This document shows, in pieces, positions 44,738 to 54,787 of a stretch of 64,000 nucleotides of DNA (the stretch's first letter is position 1; each line of letters opens with the position of its first letter). The notes beneath the pieces are model-generated. The model did no database searches. It saw nothing but the letters and a program-made list of their open reading frames with translations, and was not told the origin of the DNA. Made by a program: the position numbers and the translations under genes. Origin of the DNA: Serratia proteamaculans (lineage in GTDB: Bacteria > Pseudomonadota > Gammaproteobacteria > Enterobacterales > Enterobacteriaceae); assembly GCF_013337185.1 (NCBI RefSeq), contig NZ_SWDE01000002.1, forward strand, positions 372,001 to 436,000, read 5' to 3'.

Positions 44738-47218
44738 ATGAGCAAATATCAACAACAAGCGTTAAAAATGAGCCGCCGCCGCTTCCTGACCGGCGCCACC
44801 GCACTGGCCGCTGCCCCATTGCTGGCGGGCCTGTGGCCCAAGTCAGCGTTGGCGCAGGCCATCAGCCAGGCACTGCCGCAATTTGTGGTGCTGCGTCAGG
44901 CGCAAAAAGGCATTCTGACCAGCGCACACTGGGGCGCTTTCGAAGCCATAGTGCAGGACGGCAAAATGGTCAGCGTGCAACCGGTTAAAGACGATCCTTA
45001 CCCGAACGAACTGATCACCATGGCGCCCTATCAGGTGCATGCCGAAAACCGCATCAAATATCCGATGGTGCGTAAAAGCTGGCTGGAAGGCGGCCCCGGC
45101 AGCCGTACCGAATTGCGCGGCCGCGACGAATGGGTGCGCGTAAGCTGGGACAAGGCGATTGAACTGGTTTGCGGCGAGATCACCCGTCTGCAAAAAGATC
45201 ACGGTCCGCAGTCAATCTATGCCGGTTCCTATGGCTGGAAGAGCGTCGGCATGCTGCACAACAGCCGCACGCTGCTGCAACGCCTGATGAACCTGACCGG
45301 TGGCTTCCTCGGTTATGCCGGTGACTATTCCACCGGTGCCGCACAGGTGATCATGTCACACGTAGTCGGCTCCATGGAGGTTTACGAACAGCAAACCGCC
45401 TGGCCGAACGTGATCGAAAACAGCCAACTGGTGGTGTTGTGGGGCTGTAACCCGATGATCACACTGAAAAACAGTTGGAACGTGCCGGACCACTACGGCC
45501 AAACCGGCTTTGAGGCGCTGAAGAAGAAAGGCACCCGCGTGATCAGCATCGACCCGGTGCATAACGACAGCGCAAAATTTATCGATGCGCAGTGGATCGC
45601 CCCACGCCCTTATACCGATGGCGCCATGTTGATCGGTATCGCCCACACGCTGTTAACCGAGAAGTTGCATAACCCGGACTTCCTGAAAACCTACACCGCC
45701 GGCTTCGACAAGTTCCAGGCTTATCTGCTGGGCGAAACCGATGGCACGCCGAAAACCGCCGAATGGGCCGCCGATGTTTGCGGCGTCGATGCCGACGTAT
45801 TGCGCCAACTGGCACGCGACATGGCAAAAAATCGCACCATGATCATGGGCGGTTGGGGCATTCAACGTCAGCATCATGGCGAACAGCAGCACTGGCTGTT
45901 GGTCACCGTGGCGGCGATGCTCGGCCAAATTGGCCTGCCGGGCGGGGGCTTCGGCTTCAGCTATCACTACTCTTCCGGCGGCAGCCCGACGGCGAAAGGC
46001 GGCATCATTTCCGGTATTTCAGCCGGGAACGCACCGAAAAACTCACCGGCACCGATCCCGGTGGCACGCATCGCCGAATGCCTGACCAACCCGGGCAAGA
46101 CCATTAATTTCAACGGTACACAGGTCACCTACCCCGAGGTGAAAATGGTGTATGTGGCCGGTGGCAACACCTTCCACCAGCATCAGGACACCAACAATCT
46201 GGTCAAGGCCTGGCAACGGCCGGACACCATCGTGGTGAACGAACCATACTGGACCGCCACCGCCAAACACGCCGATATCGTGCTGCCGGCCACCACCAGT
46301 TATGAACGTAACGATCTGGAAATGGGCGGCGACTACTCGCAACTGTATGTGTTCCCGATGCATCAGTGCGTGGAGCCGCAGCATGAGTCGCGCAGCGATT
46401 TCGATATCTTCGCGGCCATGGCGGCCAAGCTGGGTGTGCAGGATGCCTTTACCGAAGGCAAAGATGAGACTCAGTGGCTCAAAGGCATGTACGACGACAT
46501 GAAAACCCAGGCGCGCGCCGCCCGAGTAGCCCTGCCGCCGTTCGACATGTTCTGGGCATCCAATAACTATGTGCGTTTCCCGGTGCCAGAAGCCAATACC
46601 CAATGGGTACGTTTCGCCGACTATCGCGAAAACCCGCTGCTCAATCCGTTGGGGACGCCATCCGGTAAAATTGAGATCTACTCCGACGCCATTGCCAAAA
46701 TGAAGTATCAGGATTGCCCGGGCATCCCGACCTGGATGCCGCCGCATGAATGGTATCGTGGGCCGGAAGCAGTGAAGTATCCGCTGTCGCTGAACACCGC
46801 GCACCCGATCAACCGTCTGCACTCGCAGCTCGACAATACGCCGCTACGTAAAAAGTACGCGGTAGCAGACCGGGAAGCGATTGTGATCCATCCGCAGGAC
46901 GCCAAGTCACGCGGCATCGCCAGCGGTGACCTGGTGCGCGCCTTTAACGATCGCGGCCAGATCCTGGTCGGTGCGGTGGTCAGTGAAGACGTGCGTCCTG
47001 GCGTGGTCCGGATCAGCGAAGGGGCCTGGTTCGATCCGGCCGATCCTTCACAGCCGGGCTCGCTGTGCAAAAACGGCAACGTCAACTGCCTGACCTTCGA
47101 CGTCGGCTCCTCCAGTCTTGCGCAGGGTAACTGTGGGCAGATGGCTCAGTTGCAGATCGAGAAGTATCAGGGTGAAGTGCTGAAAAACACCGCGCACGAC
47201 GTGCCGGCCGGCGCGTAA
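44738..47218 (+). CDS. torZ: Trimethylamine N-oxide reductase TorZ
   Basis: A periplasmic molybdenum (bis-MGD) reductase of N- and S-oxides, 826 residues. It has a twin-arginine signal (SRRRFLTGATALAAAPLLAG) and the molybdenum-ligand serine in GDYSTGAAQVI. VVGSMEVYEQQT, GWGIQRQHHGEQQHWLLVTV and RLHSQLDNTPLRKKYAVADRE follow E. coli TorZ more closely than TorA. AGGGAG precedes the ATG. No torD chaperone or torSTR sensor gene is nearby, as is usual for torYZ. Confidence 0.93.
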   Translation: MSKYQQQALKMSRRRFLTGATALAAAPLLAGLWPKSALAQAISQALPQFVVLRQAQKGILTSAHWGAFEAIVQDGKMVSVQPVKDDPYPNELITMAPYQVHAENRIKYPMVRKSWLEGGPGSRTELRGRDEWVRVSWDKAIELVCGEITRLQKDHGPQSIYAGSYGWKSVGMLHNSRTLLQRLMNLTGGFLGYAGDYSTGAAQVIMSHVVGSMEVYEQQTAWPNVIENSQLVVLWGCNPMITLKNSWNVPDHYGQTGFEALKKKGTRVISIDPVHNDSAKFIDAQWIAPRPYTDGAMLIGIAHTLLTEKLHNPDFLKTYTAGFDKFQAYLLGETDGTPKTAEWAADVCGVDADVLRQLARDMAKNRTMIMGGWGIQRQHHGEQQHWLLVTVAAMLGQIGLPGGGFGFSYHYSSGGSPTAKGGIISGISAGNAPKNSPAPIPVARIAECLTNPGKTINFNGTQVTYPEVKMVYVAGGNTFHQHQDTNNLVKAWQRPDTIVVNEPYWTATAKHADIVLPATTSYERNDLEMGGDYSQLYVFPMHQCVEPQHESRSDFDIFAAMAAKLGVQDAFTEGKDETQWLKGMYDDMKTQARAARVALPPFDMFWASNNYVRFPVPEANTQWVRFADYRENPLLNPLGTPSGKIEIYSDAIAKMKYQDCPGIPTWMPPHEWYRGPEAVKYPLSLNTAHPINRLHSQLDNTPLRKKYAVADREAIVIHPQDAKSRGIASGDLVRAFNDRGQILVGAVVSEDVRPGVVRISEGAWFDPADPSQPGSLCKNGNVNCLTFDVGSSSLAQGNCGQMAQLQIEKYQGEVLKNTAHDVPAGA

Positions 47219-47239
47219 CCTTTCATAGCGTAATATCTG

Positions 47240-47265
47240 GGGCGATGGTGACATCGCCCTTTTTT
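47240..47265 (+). terminator. Terminator of torYZ
   Basis: Stem GGGCGATG / CATCGCCC with loop GTGA and a run of six T, 21 bp after the torZ stop. Confidence 0.93.
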
Positions 47266-47395
47266 ATGTCCTTATAACGGAAAAAACTTTTACTATTAAA
47301 CGGGATGAAACCGGTTTCGGTTCATTTCTTTTTTTTACAAATAAATGGGCGTATTATGCGCCGGATCCCTCATTGACGGCTATTTGCTGACCTCT

Positions 47396-48574
47396 ATGTC
47401 TACATCAACTGCGGCAACGCGACGCTCGCCCGACCTCACTTCACTGGCCTTTTTAGTGGTGGCGTTCCTCACCGGTATTGCCGGGGCGCTACAGACCCCG
47501 ACGTTGAGCCTGTTCCTGGCGACGGAAGTGAAGGTGCGCCCTTCGATGGTTGGGCTGTTTTTCACCGGCAGCGCGGTAATTGGCATTTTGGTCAGCCAGT
47601 TTCTCGCCCGCCGCTCGGATCAAAAAGGTGACCGTAAGACGCTGATTTTCCTCTGCTGCATGCTGGGTGCGCTAGGCTGCGTGCTGTTCGCCTGGAACCG
47701 CAACTATTACCTGTTGCTGGCGGTCGGCGTGATGTTGACCAGTTTCGGCTCTACCGCTAACCCACAGATGTTTGCCCTGGCGCGCGAACACGCCGATCGC
47801 ACCGGTCGCGAAGCCGTGATGTTCAGTTCGATCCTGCGGGCGCAGGTTTCCCTCGCCTGGGTGATTGGGCCACCGATCGCCTTTGCACTGGCCCTGGGCT
47901 TCGGTTTTAAAGTGATGTATCTGGCCGCCGCAGCGGCGTTCATCCTGTGTGGCGTGCTGGTATGGAAAATGCTGCCCTCGATGCGCAAAACGCCGGTAGC
48001 CACCAGCACCACGCTGGAGGCCCCGCGACAAAACCGTCGCGATACGCTGCTGCTGTTTATGGCCTGCACCTTTATGTGGACCGCCAACAGCATGTATCTG
48101 ATCAATATGCCGCTGTATATGGTGCATGAGCTGCAGTTGCCGGAAAGGCTGGCTGGGGTGTTGATGGGCACGGCCGCCGGGCTGGAGATACCAACCATGC
48201 TGATTGCCGGCATGGTGGCCAAACGCTTCGGCAAACGCTTCTTAATGCGCTGTGCGGTAGCGGCGGGCCTGCTGTTTTATGTTGGCCTATTGTTTATTAC
48301 CGGCACCTGGCAACTGATCACCCTGCAACTGCTTAACGCGGCGTTTATCGGCGTACTGGCGGGGATCGGCATGCTCTATTTTCAGGATTTGATGCCTGGG
48401 CAGGCTGGCGCCGCAACCACCCTGTTTACCAACACCACTCGCGTGGGCTGGATTTTCGCCGGTTCCATTGCCGGCGTGGTAGCGGAGGTCTGGAATTATC
48501 ACGCGGTATTTTATTCCGCGCTGGCGATGGTTGTCGGCGCAGTGCTGTGCCTGTGGAAACTGAAAGACGCTTAA
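47396..48574 (+). CDS. setB: Sugar efflux transporter SetB
   Basis: An MFS exporter of sugars such as lactose and glucose analogues (family knowledge), about 392 residues with 12 membrane segments. Near-identical to E. coli SetB in [60 protein letters not shown] and [14 protein letters not shown]. The start is uncertain: the ATG at 47396 aligns with SetB but has a weak ribosome binding site; an upstream ATG (47345) adds 17 residues. In E. coli setB adjoins fruB; here torYZ and a Nudix gene lie between. Its stop overlaps that of convergent yeiW. Confidence 0.93.
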   Translation: MSTSTAATRRSPDLTSLAFLVVAFLTGIAGALQTPTLSLFLATEVKVRPSMVGLFFTGSAVIGILVSQFLARRSDQKGDRKTLIFLCCMLGALGCVLFAWNRNYYLLLAVGVMLTSFGSTANPQMFALAREHADRTGREAVMFSSILRAQVSLAWVIGPPIAFALALGFGFKVMYLAAAAAFILCGVLVWKMLPSMRKTPVATSTTLEAPRQNRRDTLLLFMACTFMWTANSMYLINMPLYMVHELQLPERLAGVLMGTAAGLEIPTMLIAGMVAKRFGKRFLMRCAVAAGLLFYVGLLFITGTWQLITLQLLNAAFIGVLAGIGMLYFQDLMPGQAGAATTLFTNTTRVGWIFAGSIAGVVAEVWNYHAVFYSALAMVVGAVLCLWKLKDA

Positions 48575-48825
48575 GGCGCGGTATCCGCTTCCAGCTTGGC
48601 CAAATAGATTAGCGCCTGGTCACGGTGATCGTGGCACATCTCGCGGCTGGCCTGCAGGCTGCCACAAACTTTGGGCCGCAGCGGCGAGTGAAACAGGCCG
48701 CAACGCAGTTGCTCGCTGAGATGTATGCAGCGGGTATTGGCGGGCTTGCCGTTGGGCATGCCGGGGATCGGGCTGGATATTGAAGGCGCAATACAACAGG
48801 CGCCACAGTCGGCACGGCAGTCCAT
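48571..48825 (-). CDS. yeiW: YkgJ-family cysteine cluster protein YeiW
   Basis: An 84-residue protein of UPF0153 with the metal-binding pattern [11 protein letters not shown], then a spaced Cys ([23 protein letters not shown]). It probably binds zinc or an Fe-S cluster; the function is unknown. The start at 48825 is chosen because family members begin MDCRxDCGACC. Matches E. coli YeiW in sequence and position after setB. Confidence 0.9.
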   Translation of the reverse strand: MDCRADCGACCIAPSISSPIPGMPNGKPANTRCIHLSEQLRCGLFHSPLRPKVCGSLQASREMCHDHRDQALIYLAKLEADTAP

Positions 48826-49029
48826 CAGCGAGTCTCTCGGTGGGCTGGCAGAATTGAAGCGCGACAATATCAGTAGCGCTCATCCACCGCCAGCAGAATC
48901 CGGGTTTGCCGCTCAATCTTTACATCGCCCCGTTTTAACCGCAAATGGGTTGCACTCATGCCGGGCAAACACAGGCTTCAAATCGCCCTTACCGCACCGA
49001 TTAATGCATGAAACAAGCATATTCACGGC

Positions 49030-49070
49030 TTTACATGCGCCGACCGCACATGTACCATTGAGCTAGTACA
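49030..49070 (+). promoter_or_regulatory. mtr promoter with TrpR-like operator
   Basis: TTTACA (49030-49035), a 17-bp spacer and TACCAT (49053-49058) form a candidate promoter. Overlapping the -10 is TGTACCATTGAGCTAGTACA (49051-49070), a TGTAC...GTACA inverted repeat with the CTAGTAC half-site typical of trp operators. It lies 38 bp before the mtr ATG. This suggests tryptophan-TrpR repression as in E. coli mtr. Confidence 0.65.
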
Positions 49071-49108
49071 AAAGAACTCACGGTCAGTAAGACCATTCAG
49101 GAGCAAAA

Positions 49109-50353
49109 ATGTCCGCGGACACCATCCAGAAGCTTTCCCGCCCTTCGGTCCTTGGCGGCGCGATGATCATTGCAGGCACCGCCGTCGGCGCCGGCATGTT
49201 CTCCATTCCTATTGTAACTTCTGGCGTGTGGTTCAGCGGCTCTGTCGCGCTGCTGATTTATACCTGGGCCTGCATGCTGATCTCTGGCCTGATGATCCTC
49301 GAAGCCGCGTTGCACTACCCGAGCGGTGCCAGCTTCAACACCATCGTCAAGGATCTGCTGGGTAAAAGCTGGAACGCCATTAACGGCATTTCCATCGCCT
49401 TTGTGTTGTACATCCTGACTTATGCCTATATTTCCGCCGGTGGCTCAATTATCGCCCACACGCTGGAAGGGATTGTTGGCGTCGGGCAGACCACCGCCGG
49501 GCTGGTGTTTGCCATCGTGGTGGCGTTTATCGTCTGGTTGTCCACCCGCGCGGTCGATCGCCTGAGCACCATTCTGATCGGCGGTATGGTGATCACCTTT
49601 GTGATGTCGGTGGGCGATATGTTCACTCATGTGCAACCGGCCGTCTTGTTCAACCGCGACGACAGCCAGGCCAGCTATCTGCCTTACGCCCTGGCGGCGC
49701 TGCCTTATCTGTTGACCTCGTTCGGCTATCACGGCAATGTGCCGGGACTGGTGAAGTATTATCACAAGGATAGCGGTGCCGTGGTGCGTAGCCTGGTGTA
49801 TGGCACGCTGCTGGCGCTGGCGATCTATATCCTGTGGCAGTATGTGATCCAGGGCAACATCGCCCGCGACGCCTTCCGGCAGGTGATTGCTGAAGGCGGC
49901 AATATCGGCAGCCTGCTGAAACAGATGGGCAACGTCTCCAGCAGCCAGACCGTGGGCCAACTGCTGAGCGCCTTCTCTTATATGGCTCTGGCCAGTTCGT
50001 TCCTTGGGGTCTCGCTGGGCCTGTTCGATTATCTGGCGGACTTCTTCAAATTCAGCGATGACACCGCCGGGCGCAGTAAAACCGCGTTGGTGACCTTCGC
50101 GCCACCGACCATAGCCGCCCTGCTGTTCCCGAACGGCTTCCTCTACGCCATCGGCTTCGCCGGGCTGGCGGCCACCATTTGGGCGGTGATCGTACCGGCC
50201 ATGATGGCACGCGCCAGCCGTCGCCGCTTTGCCCAGGCGCAATATCGCGCTCCCGGCGGCCGGGGGATGATCCTGTTTATCATTCTGTTCGGGGTGGTCA
50301 ACGCCGTCGCACACATACTGGCATTGCTCGGTCTGTTGCCGGTCTTCAAGTAA
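49109..50353 (+). CDS. mtr: Tryptophan-specific permease Mtr (aromatic amino acid permease family)
   Basis: A 414-residue HAAAP-family proton symporter with 11 membrane segments. The conserved segments [68 protein letters not shown] and [20 protein letters not shown] agree better with E. coli Mtr than with TyrP or TnaB. AGGAG precedes the ATG. The TrpR-like operator supports tryptophan as substrate. A terminator follows. Confidence 0.88.
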   Translation: MSADTIQKLSRPSVLGGAMIIAGTAVGAGMFSIPIVTSGVWFSGSVALLIYTWACMLISGLMILEAALHYPSGASFNTIVKDLLGKSWNAINGISIAFVLYILTYAYISAGGSIIAHTLEGIVGVGQTTAGLVFAIVVAFIVWLSTRAVDRLSTILIGGMVITFVMSVGDMFTHVQPAVLFNRDDSQASYLPYALAALPYLLTSFGYHGNVPGLVKYYHKDSGAVVRSLVYGTLLALAIYILWQYVIQGNIARDAFRQVIAEGGNIGSLLKQMGNVSSSQTVGQLLSAFSYMALASSFLGVSLGLFDYLADFFKFSDDTAGRSKTALVTFAPPTIAALLFPNGFLYAIGFAGLAATIWAVIVPAMMARASRRRFAQAQYRAPGGRGMILFIILFGVVNAVAHILALLGLLPVFK

Positions 50354-50360
50354 TACCGCA

Positions 50361-50387
50361 GGGGATGGCGCTCGCCGTCCCCCTTTT
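50361..50387 (+). terminator. Terminator of mtr
   Basis: Stem GGGGATGGC / GCCGTCCCC (one G-T pair) with loop GCTC and a TTTT tail, directly after the mtr stop. Confidence 0.8.
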
Positions 50388-50482
50388 CCGCCACTGTTTT
50401 TGCTTGATCTGCTTGCCTGAAATCATCGGCGCGAGTAACTTGTCGCAACTTCCCAAAAACTCTTTATTGCAGGTTATTTTAT

Positions 50483-51055
50483 ATGGCAAAGGCTAACGAA
50501 ATTAAGCGTGGCATGGCGATCAGCTACAACGGCAAACTGCTGCTGGTGAGAGACATTGATGTGCAGAGTCCAAGCGCTCGCGGTGCCAGCACCTTATACA
50601 AAATGCGTTTCTCTGACGTCCGTACCGGGCTGAAGGTAGAAGAGCGTTTCAAGGGCGACGATATTCTGGACACCATTAGCCTGTCCCGCCGCAAGGTGAA
50701 CTTCTCTTACATCGACGGCGAAGAATACGTGTTTATGGATGACGAAGATTACACTCCTTACATCTTCAAGAAAGACCAGATCGAAGACGAATTGCTGTTC
50801 ATTCCTGAAGCCGGCCTGCCGGGCATGCAGGTGCTGACGCTGGACGGCCAGGTACTGGCGCTGGAACTGCCGCAAACCGTGGATATGGAAATTGTCGACA
50901 CGGCGCCGGGCATCAAAGGTGCCTCTGCCAGTGCCCGCAACAAGCCGGCCACCATGGCGACCGGCCTGACCATTCAGGTGCCGGAATACCTCAGCCCCGG
51001 TGACAAAATCCGCATTCATATTGCCGAACGCCGCTATATGAGCCGCGCCGACTAG
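50483..51055 (+). CDS. efpL: Elongation factor P-like protein EfpL (YeiP)
   Basis: EfpL is an EF-P paralogue that helps ribosomes through difficult, often proline-containing, nascent motifs. The 190-residue product has the KOW-like and two OB domains. It carries Arg33 (SPSARGAST) at the tip of the loop where canonical EF-P has the modified Lys34. It aligns throughout with E. coli YeiP ([37 protein letters not shown]). The family's usual position near yeiQ-yeiR is kept. Confidence 0.95.
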   Translation: MAKANEIKRGMAISYNGKLLLVRDIDVQSPSARGASTLYKMRFSDVRTGLKVEERFKGDDILDTISLSRRKVNFSYIDGEEYVFMDDEDYTPYIFKKDQIEDELLFIPEAGLPGMQVLTLDGQVLALELPQTVDMEIVDTAPGIKGASASARNKPATMATGLTIQVPEYLSPGDKIRIHIAERRYMSRAD

Positions 51056-51063
51056 TTGAAATT

Positions 51064-51091
51064 CAGGGGCCGATTATGGCCCCTGTGTTTT
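51064..51091 (+). terminator. Terminator of efpL
   Basis: Stem CAGGGGCC / GGCCCCTG with loop GATTAT followed by TGTTTTA, between the convergent efpL and uxuA stops. Confidence 0.85.
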
Positions 51092-51095
51092 ATCG

Positions 51096-52286
51096 CTACG
51101 GTAATTCAGGGAAGAAACGGCGTTTGAGTGCCAGCTCGACACCGCGCAGTTCCGCCAACCCTTTCAGACGACCAATTGCCGAATAACCCGGATTGGTTTT
51201 TTTCTTCAAGTCATCCAGCATCTGATGCCCATGATCGGGACGCATCGGTATCGGCCGGGTATCACCCGCCTGATGACGACGCTGCTCCTCACTGAGGATC
51301 GCCTCAATCACCGCCACCATATCGACGTCGCCTTGCAGGTGCGCGCCCTCATGGAAACTTTTCGGGTTATCTTCACGGCAGGTTGCGCGCAGATGGGTGA
51401 AATGGATGCGATCGCCAAAGGTTTCAATCATCCGCACCAGATCGTTATCCTCACGCACTCCATAAGAGCCGGTACACATGGTGAAACCGTTATACAGGCT
51501 GTCGACCGTCTGCTTGAACCACTGCATATCTTCAAGGGTCGAGACAATGCGTGGCAGGCCCAGGATCGGCCGTGGCGGATCGTCCGGGTGTACCGCCAGC
51601 CGCACGCCGACCTCTTCTGCTACCGGCACAATGGCGCGCAGGAACACCGCCATATTCTCACGCAGCTGCGCCTTGTCGATGGCGTCATACTCGGCCAGAC
51701 GGGCGCGGAACTGATCTAGCGTATACCCCTCTTCAGCCCCCGGCAGCCCGGCGATGATATTACCGGTCAATTTGGCGATATCCGCCTCGCTCATGGCAGC
51801 AAAGCGCTCGGCGGCCTGCTGTTGCTCTTCCTGCGTGTAATCCTGCTCTGCCCCCGCGCGTTGCAGAATATGCAAATCAAAAGCCGCAAAGGCAATTTGA
51901 TCAAAGCGTAACGCTTTTGACCCGTCGGGCAGCAAATACTCCAGATCGGTACGTGTCCAGTCGAGGATCGGCATAAAGTTGTAGCACACGGTGTCGATGC
52001 CGCAGGCCGCCAGGTTACGCAACGATTGCTGGTAATGGGCGATGTGCTGTTGGTAGTTACCGCTGTGAGTTTTGATCTCTTCATGTACCGGGATGCTTTC
52101 TACCACCGACCACACCAATCCTTTCTCCGCCAACAACGCCTGACGGGCCTTGATCTCTTCGATCGGCCACACCTCGCCATTCGGGATATGGTGCAAGGCG
52201 GTGACTACGCCGGTGGCGCCGGCCTGGCGCACATCGTCAAGAGAGACAGGATCGTTCGGCCCATACCAACGCCATGTTTGTTCCAT
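51096..52286 (-). CDS. uxuA: Mannonate dehydratase UxuA
   Basis: UxuA dehydrates D-mannonate to 2-keto-3-deoxygluconate in hexuronate catabolism. The 396-residue product has family segments [74 protein letters not shown] and [11 protein letters not shown]. The metal-binding His, Cys, His and Asp lie in these. It is divergent from the fructuronate-reductase-like gene, which makes mannonate, so the two reactions are consecutive. An UxuR/ExuR-like operator lies in the shared promoter region. Confidence 0.95.
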   Translation of the reverse strand: MEQTWRWYGPNDPVSLDDVRQAGATGVVTALHHIPNGEVWPIEEIKARQALLAEKGLVWSVVESIPVHEEIKTHSGNYQQHIAHYQQSLRNLAACGIDTVCYNFMPILDWTRTDLEYLLPDGSKALRFDQIAFAAFDLHILQRAGAEQDYTQEEQQQAAERFAAMSEADIAKLTGNIIAGLPGAEEGYTLDQFRARLAEYDAIDKAQLRENMAVFLRAIVPVAEEVGVRLAVHPDDPPRPILGLPRIVSTLEDMQWFKQTVDSLYNGFTMCTGSYGVREDNDLVRMIETFGDRIHFTHLRATCREDNPKSFHEGAHLQGDVDMVAVIEAILSEEQRRHQAGDTRPIPMRPDHGHQMLDDLKKKTNPGYSAIGRLKGLAELRGVELALKRRFFPELP

Positions 52287-52623
52287 TATTTATCCTTGTA
52301 AAAATCGCCCAGTATTGTGGTGGTGATCGAGATTGCACCGTTTTGACAATCTTGTTATACCAAATTTAAATAGATATCGGTTATCTTTCACCTTACTCTT
52401 TCGCAACTGACTGTCAAAAGCGAAACCCTGATTGGTTGATCCACTTCACGGTTCTGGCTTATTTTGGGCTGAGCAATGTTATTAGCCCCCTTACAGCCTT
52501 ACACTGGCGGCAGAGAACTCATGCGAAAAAGGTAAGCGCCGTGCCGTTTCCCCTTCGCAAAACTGGTCTGATAACTTTTCAAAAGTTCCCGGCCAGCACC
52601 TTTTACCCAGCTTGGAGCCATGC
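52287..52623. promoter_or_regulatory. Divergent uxuA-yeiQ promoter region with UxuR/ExuR-like operator
   Basis: The 337-bp region between divergent starts contains AATCTTGTTATACCAAATTT (52348-52367). Its core TTGTTATACCAA differs at one base from the palindrome TTGGTATACCAA of ExuR/UxuR operators in enterobacteria. It lies 62 bp from the uxuA start. The rest is AT-rich and shows no gene. Confidence 0.65.
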
Positions 52624-54105
52624 ATGAAGACTATCGCCAACTCACCGCTTCCCGACGCCGTCCAGCAACCGCGCTATGACCGCAGCACATTACAGAGCCG
52701 CATGGTGCACATTGGATTCGGGGCCTTTCACCGCGCCCATCAGGCACTGCTGACCGACCGGGTATTGAACCGTCAGGGGGGAGATTGGGGGATTTGTGAA
52801 ATCAGCCTGTTCGGTGGCGATACTCTGTTCCAGACGCTGCGTCAGCAAAACCATCTTTATAGCGTTCTGGAAAAAGGCGCTGCGGGAAATCAGGCGATAA
52901 TCATCGGTGCAGTGCATGAAAGCGTGCACCGCAAACTGGAAGGGATCGGTGCCGTACTGGAAAAACTGGCGGAGCCGCAGGTCGCCATTGTCTCAATGAC
53001 CATCACTGAAAAAGGCTACTGCATCGAACCGGGCAGTGGGAAACTGGATCTGCAACACCAGGGGATCCGCGCCGATCTTGCCAACCCCGCTCAACCCATC
53101 ACGGTGCCCGGCATTCTGGTCGAAGCCCTGCGCCTGCGCCTGGAACGTGGCCTGCCCGCCTTTACCCTGCTCTCTTGCGATAATATTCCCGAAAACGGCC
53201 ATGTGCTGCGCAACGCCATCATCGGCCTGGCGCAGGCGCGTGACGGTGCCCTGGCAGAGTGGATCACTCGCCAGGTCAGCTTCCCCAGTACCATGGTCGA
53301 CCGCATTGTTCCCGCCGCCACCCCGGAAACGCTCGATGAAGTGGCTGCCGCACTGGGCGGCGTACGTGATGAATGCGCCATCGCCTGCGAACCCTTTATC
53401 CAATGGGTGGTGGAAGATAATTTTGTCGCGGGCCGTCCGGCCTGGGAACTGGCCGGTGCACAGTTGGTCGATGACGTACTGCCTTTTGAGCAAATGAAGC
53501 TGCGCATGCTGAACGGCAGCCATTCCTTCCTGGCCTACCTGGGTTATCTGGGGGGGTATCAGTATATAAACGACTGTATGGCCGACGAGTCTTATCGCCA
53601 AGCAGCGCACCACCTGATGCTGGCGGAGCAGGCACCGACGCTCAGCGTCAGCGGCATCGATCTGGCCGCCTATGCCACAGAGTTAATTGAACGCTACAGC
53701 AACCCGGCGCTGCAACATCGCACCTGGCAAATCGCCATGGACGGCACGCAAAAATTGCCGCAGCGGATGCTGGATTCGGTGCGTTGGCATCTGCAGCATG
53801 GCGGCAGCTATGCCGGTTTGGCGCTGGGCGTGGCGGCCTGGATGCGCTATGTCGGCGGCGTAGATGATGCCGGTCAGCCGATTGATATCCGCGATCCGCT
53901 GCTGACAACGCTGCAACAGAGGGTAGCCGCAACGCCGGATGATGAACAACGCGTGAAAGCCCTGTTAGGCTTGAAGGCTGTTTTTGGTGAACAACTGCCG
54001 GTTAACGAGGAGTTTGTGACGGCGGTGACCCGCGCCTATTTGTCCCTGCGTGACCGCGGGGCACGACAAACGGTGCAAAGCTGGGTGTCGACTCAGTTGG
54101 CTTAA
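52624..54105 (+). CDS. yeiQ: Mannitol dehydrogenase-family oxidoreductase YeiQ (fructuronate reductase-like)
   Basis: A 493-residue long-chain NAD(P)-dependent dehydrogenase. The N-terminal Rossmann motif is HIGFGAFHRAHQALLTDRVL. The family core includes SCDNIPENGHVLRNAI and the catalytic lysine region FEQMKLRMLNGSHSFLAYLG. The ATG at 52624 has GGAG upstream; a TTG four codons earlier is less likely. By place (after efpL, before yeiR) it is YeiQ. By pairing with uxuA it could act as UxuB, reducing fructuronate to mannonate. A paralogous uxuB may exist elsewhere. Confidence 0.9.
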   Translation: MKTIANSPLPDAVQQPRYDRSTLQSRMVHIGFGAFHRAHQALLTDRVLNRQGGDWGICEISLFGGDTLFQTLRQQNHLYSVLEKGAAGNQAIIIGAVHESVHRKLEGIGAVLEKLAEPQVAIVSMTITEKGYCIEPGSGKLDLQHQGIRADLANPAQPITVPGILVEALRLRLERGLPAFTLLSCDNIPENGHVLRNAIIGLAQARDGALAEWITRQVSFPSTMVDRIVPAATPETLDEVAAALGGVRDECAIACEPFIQWVVEDNFVAGRPAWELAGAQLVDDVLPFEQMKLRMLNGSHSFLAYLGYLGGYQYINDCMADESYRQAAHHLMLAEQAPTLSVSGIDLAAYATELIERYSNPALQHRTWQIAMDGTQKLPQRMLDSVRWHLQHGGSYAGLALGVAAWMRYVGGVDDAGQPIDIRDPLLTTLQQRVAATPDDEQRVKALLGLKAVFGEQLPVNEEFVTAVTRAYLSLRDRGARQTVQSWVSTQLA

Positions 54106-54150
54106 TACCCGGTTAACCCAGAGCCTGGCTTGGAAGGCGACGGGGAAAAT

Positions 54151-54178
54151 GGCCATGCCGACTGTCCGGCATGGCCGA
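54151..54178 (-). terminator. Terminator of the pilin-like gene
   Basis: Ten-base perfect stem GGCCATGCCG / CGGCATGGCC with a 6-nt loop. On the minus strand ATTTT follows. It is 8 bp from the stop of the pilin-like gene. Confidence 0.7.
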
Positions 54179-54183
54179 ACGAC

Positions 54184-54492
54184 TTAACGATAAACTACCG
54201 TCATTACTGCAAGTTTTTTCTGTTGATCCACCCACGTCATCTCGGTCGAACCTAAATTAAGTGGCAGTTCTTTGCGTGTAGCATCAAATTTTGACAGGGT
54301 TTGCTGGCCTTGATAGTACTGCCCATTGCGGTAACATTGTGTTTTGGCCGTTGAATCGGCGATGTTCACCGTGCAGGGACTTTCCACAATAGAACCAACA
54401 AAACGTATAACCCCGCCCGTGGTTCCTGCATAACTTGCTGCCGTCCATGAAAACAACATTCCTGCGATCAAAAATAACCGGAAGACATTCAT
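54184..54492 (-). CDS. Short fimbrial-subunit-like secreted protein
   Basis: A 102-residue protein with a Sec signal peptide (FRLFLIAGMLFSWTAASYAG). The mature N-terminus GGVIRFVGSIVESPCTVNIA is the start pattern of type 1 pilin subunits, with Cys40 in SPCTV and a second Cys (KTQCYRN), as in the pilin disulfide. It is about half the usual pilin length (about 170-180), and no usher or chaperone genes are near. The C-terminal motif is not the donor-strand-accepting pilin end. It may be a degraded pilin or a specialised small secreted protein. Flanked by yeiQ and yeiR. Confidence 0.7.
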   Translation of the reverse strand: MNVFRLFLIAGMLFSWTAASYAGTTGGVIRFVGSIVESPCTVNIADSTAKTQCYRNGQYYQGQQTLSKFDATRKELPLNLGSTEMTWVDQQKKLAVMTVVYR

Positions 54493-54787
54493 GGCAACCT
54501 CATTTTTTGTTAAGCCATTTTAACCATAGAGGATCTTCTTAAGAATAATCGCAAGGTAAGGGGAATTATTTGGCGTTTAATCGGGCAATTAACAAAGAAA
54601 AAACAAGATACTAACAATCAGTATCCATGGCTAATTCATGGTTTTTACTAAGAATTTTCCGACAACTTATCGTGGATTTAGCCGGTTAAATATCGCATCT
54701 TAACCTGCCAAATTTGTGAGCTGGCGCAGGTTGAACAGCGCCGCTTAATTATTGATCAACCAATATTATTAACATCAGGAATAATTT

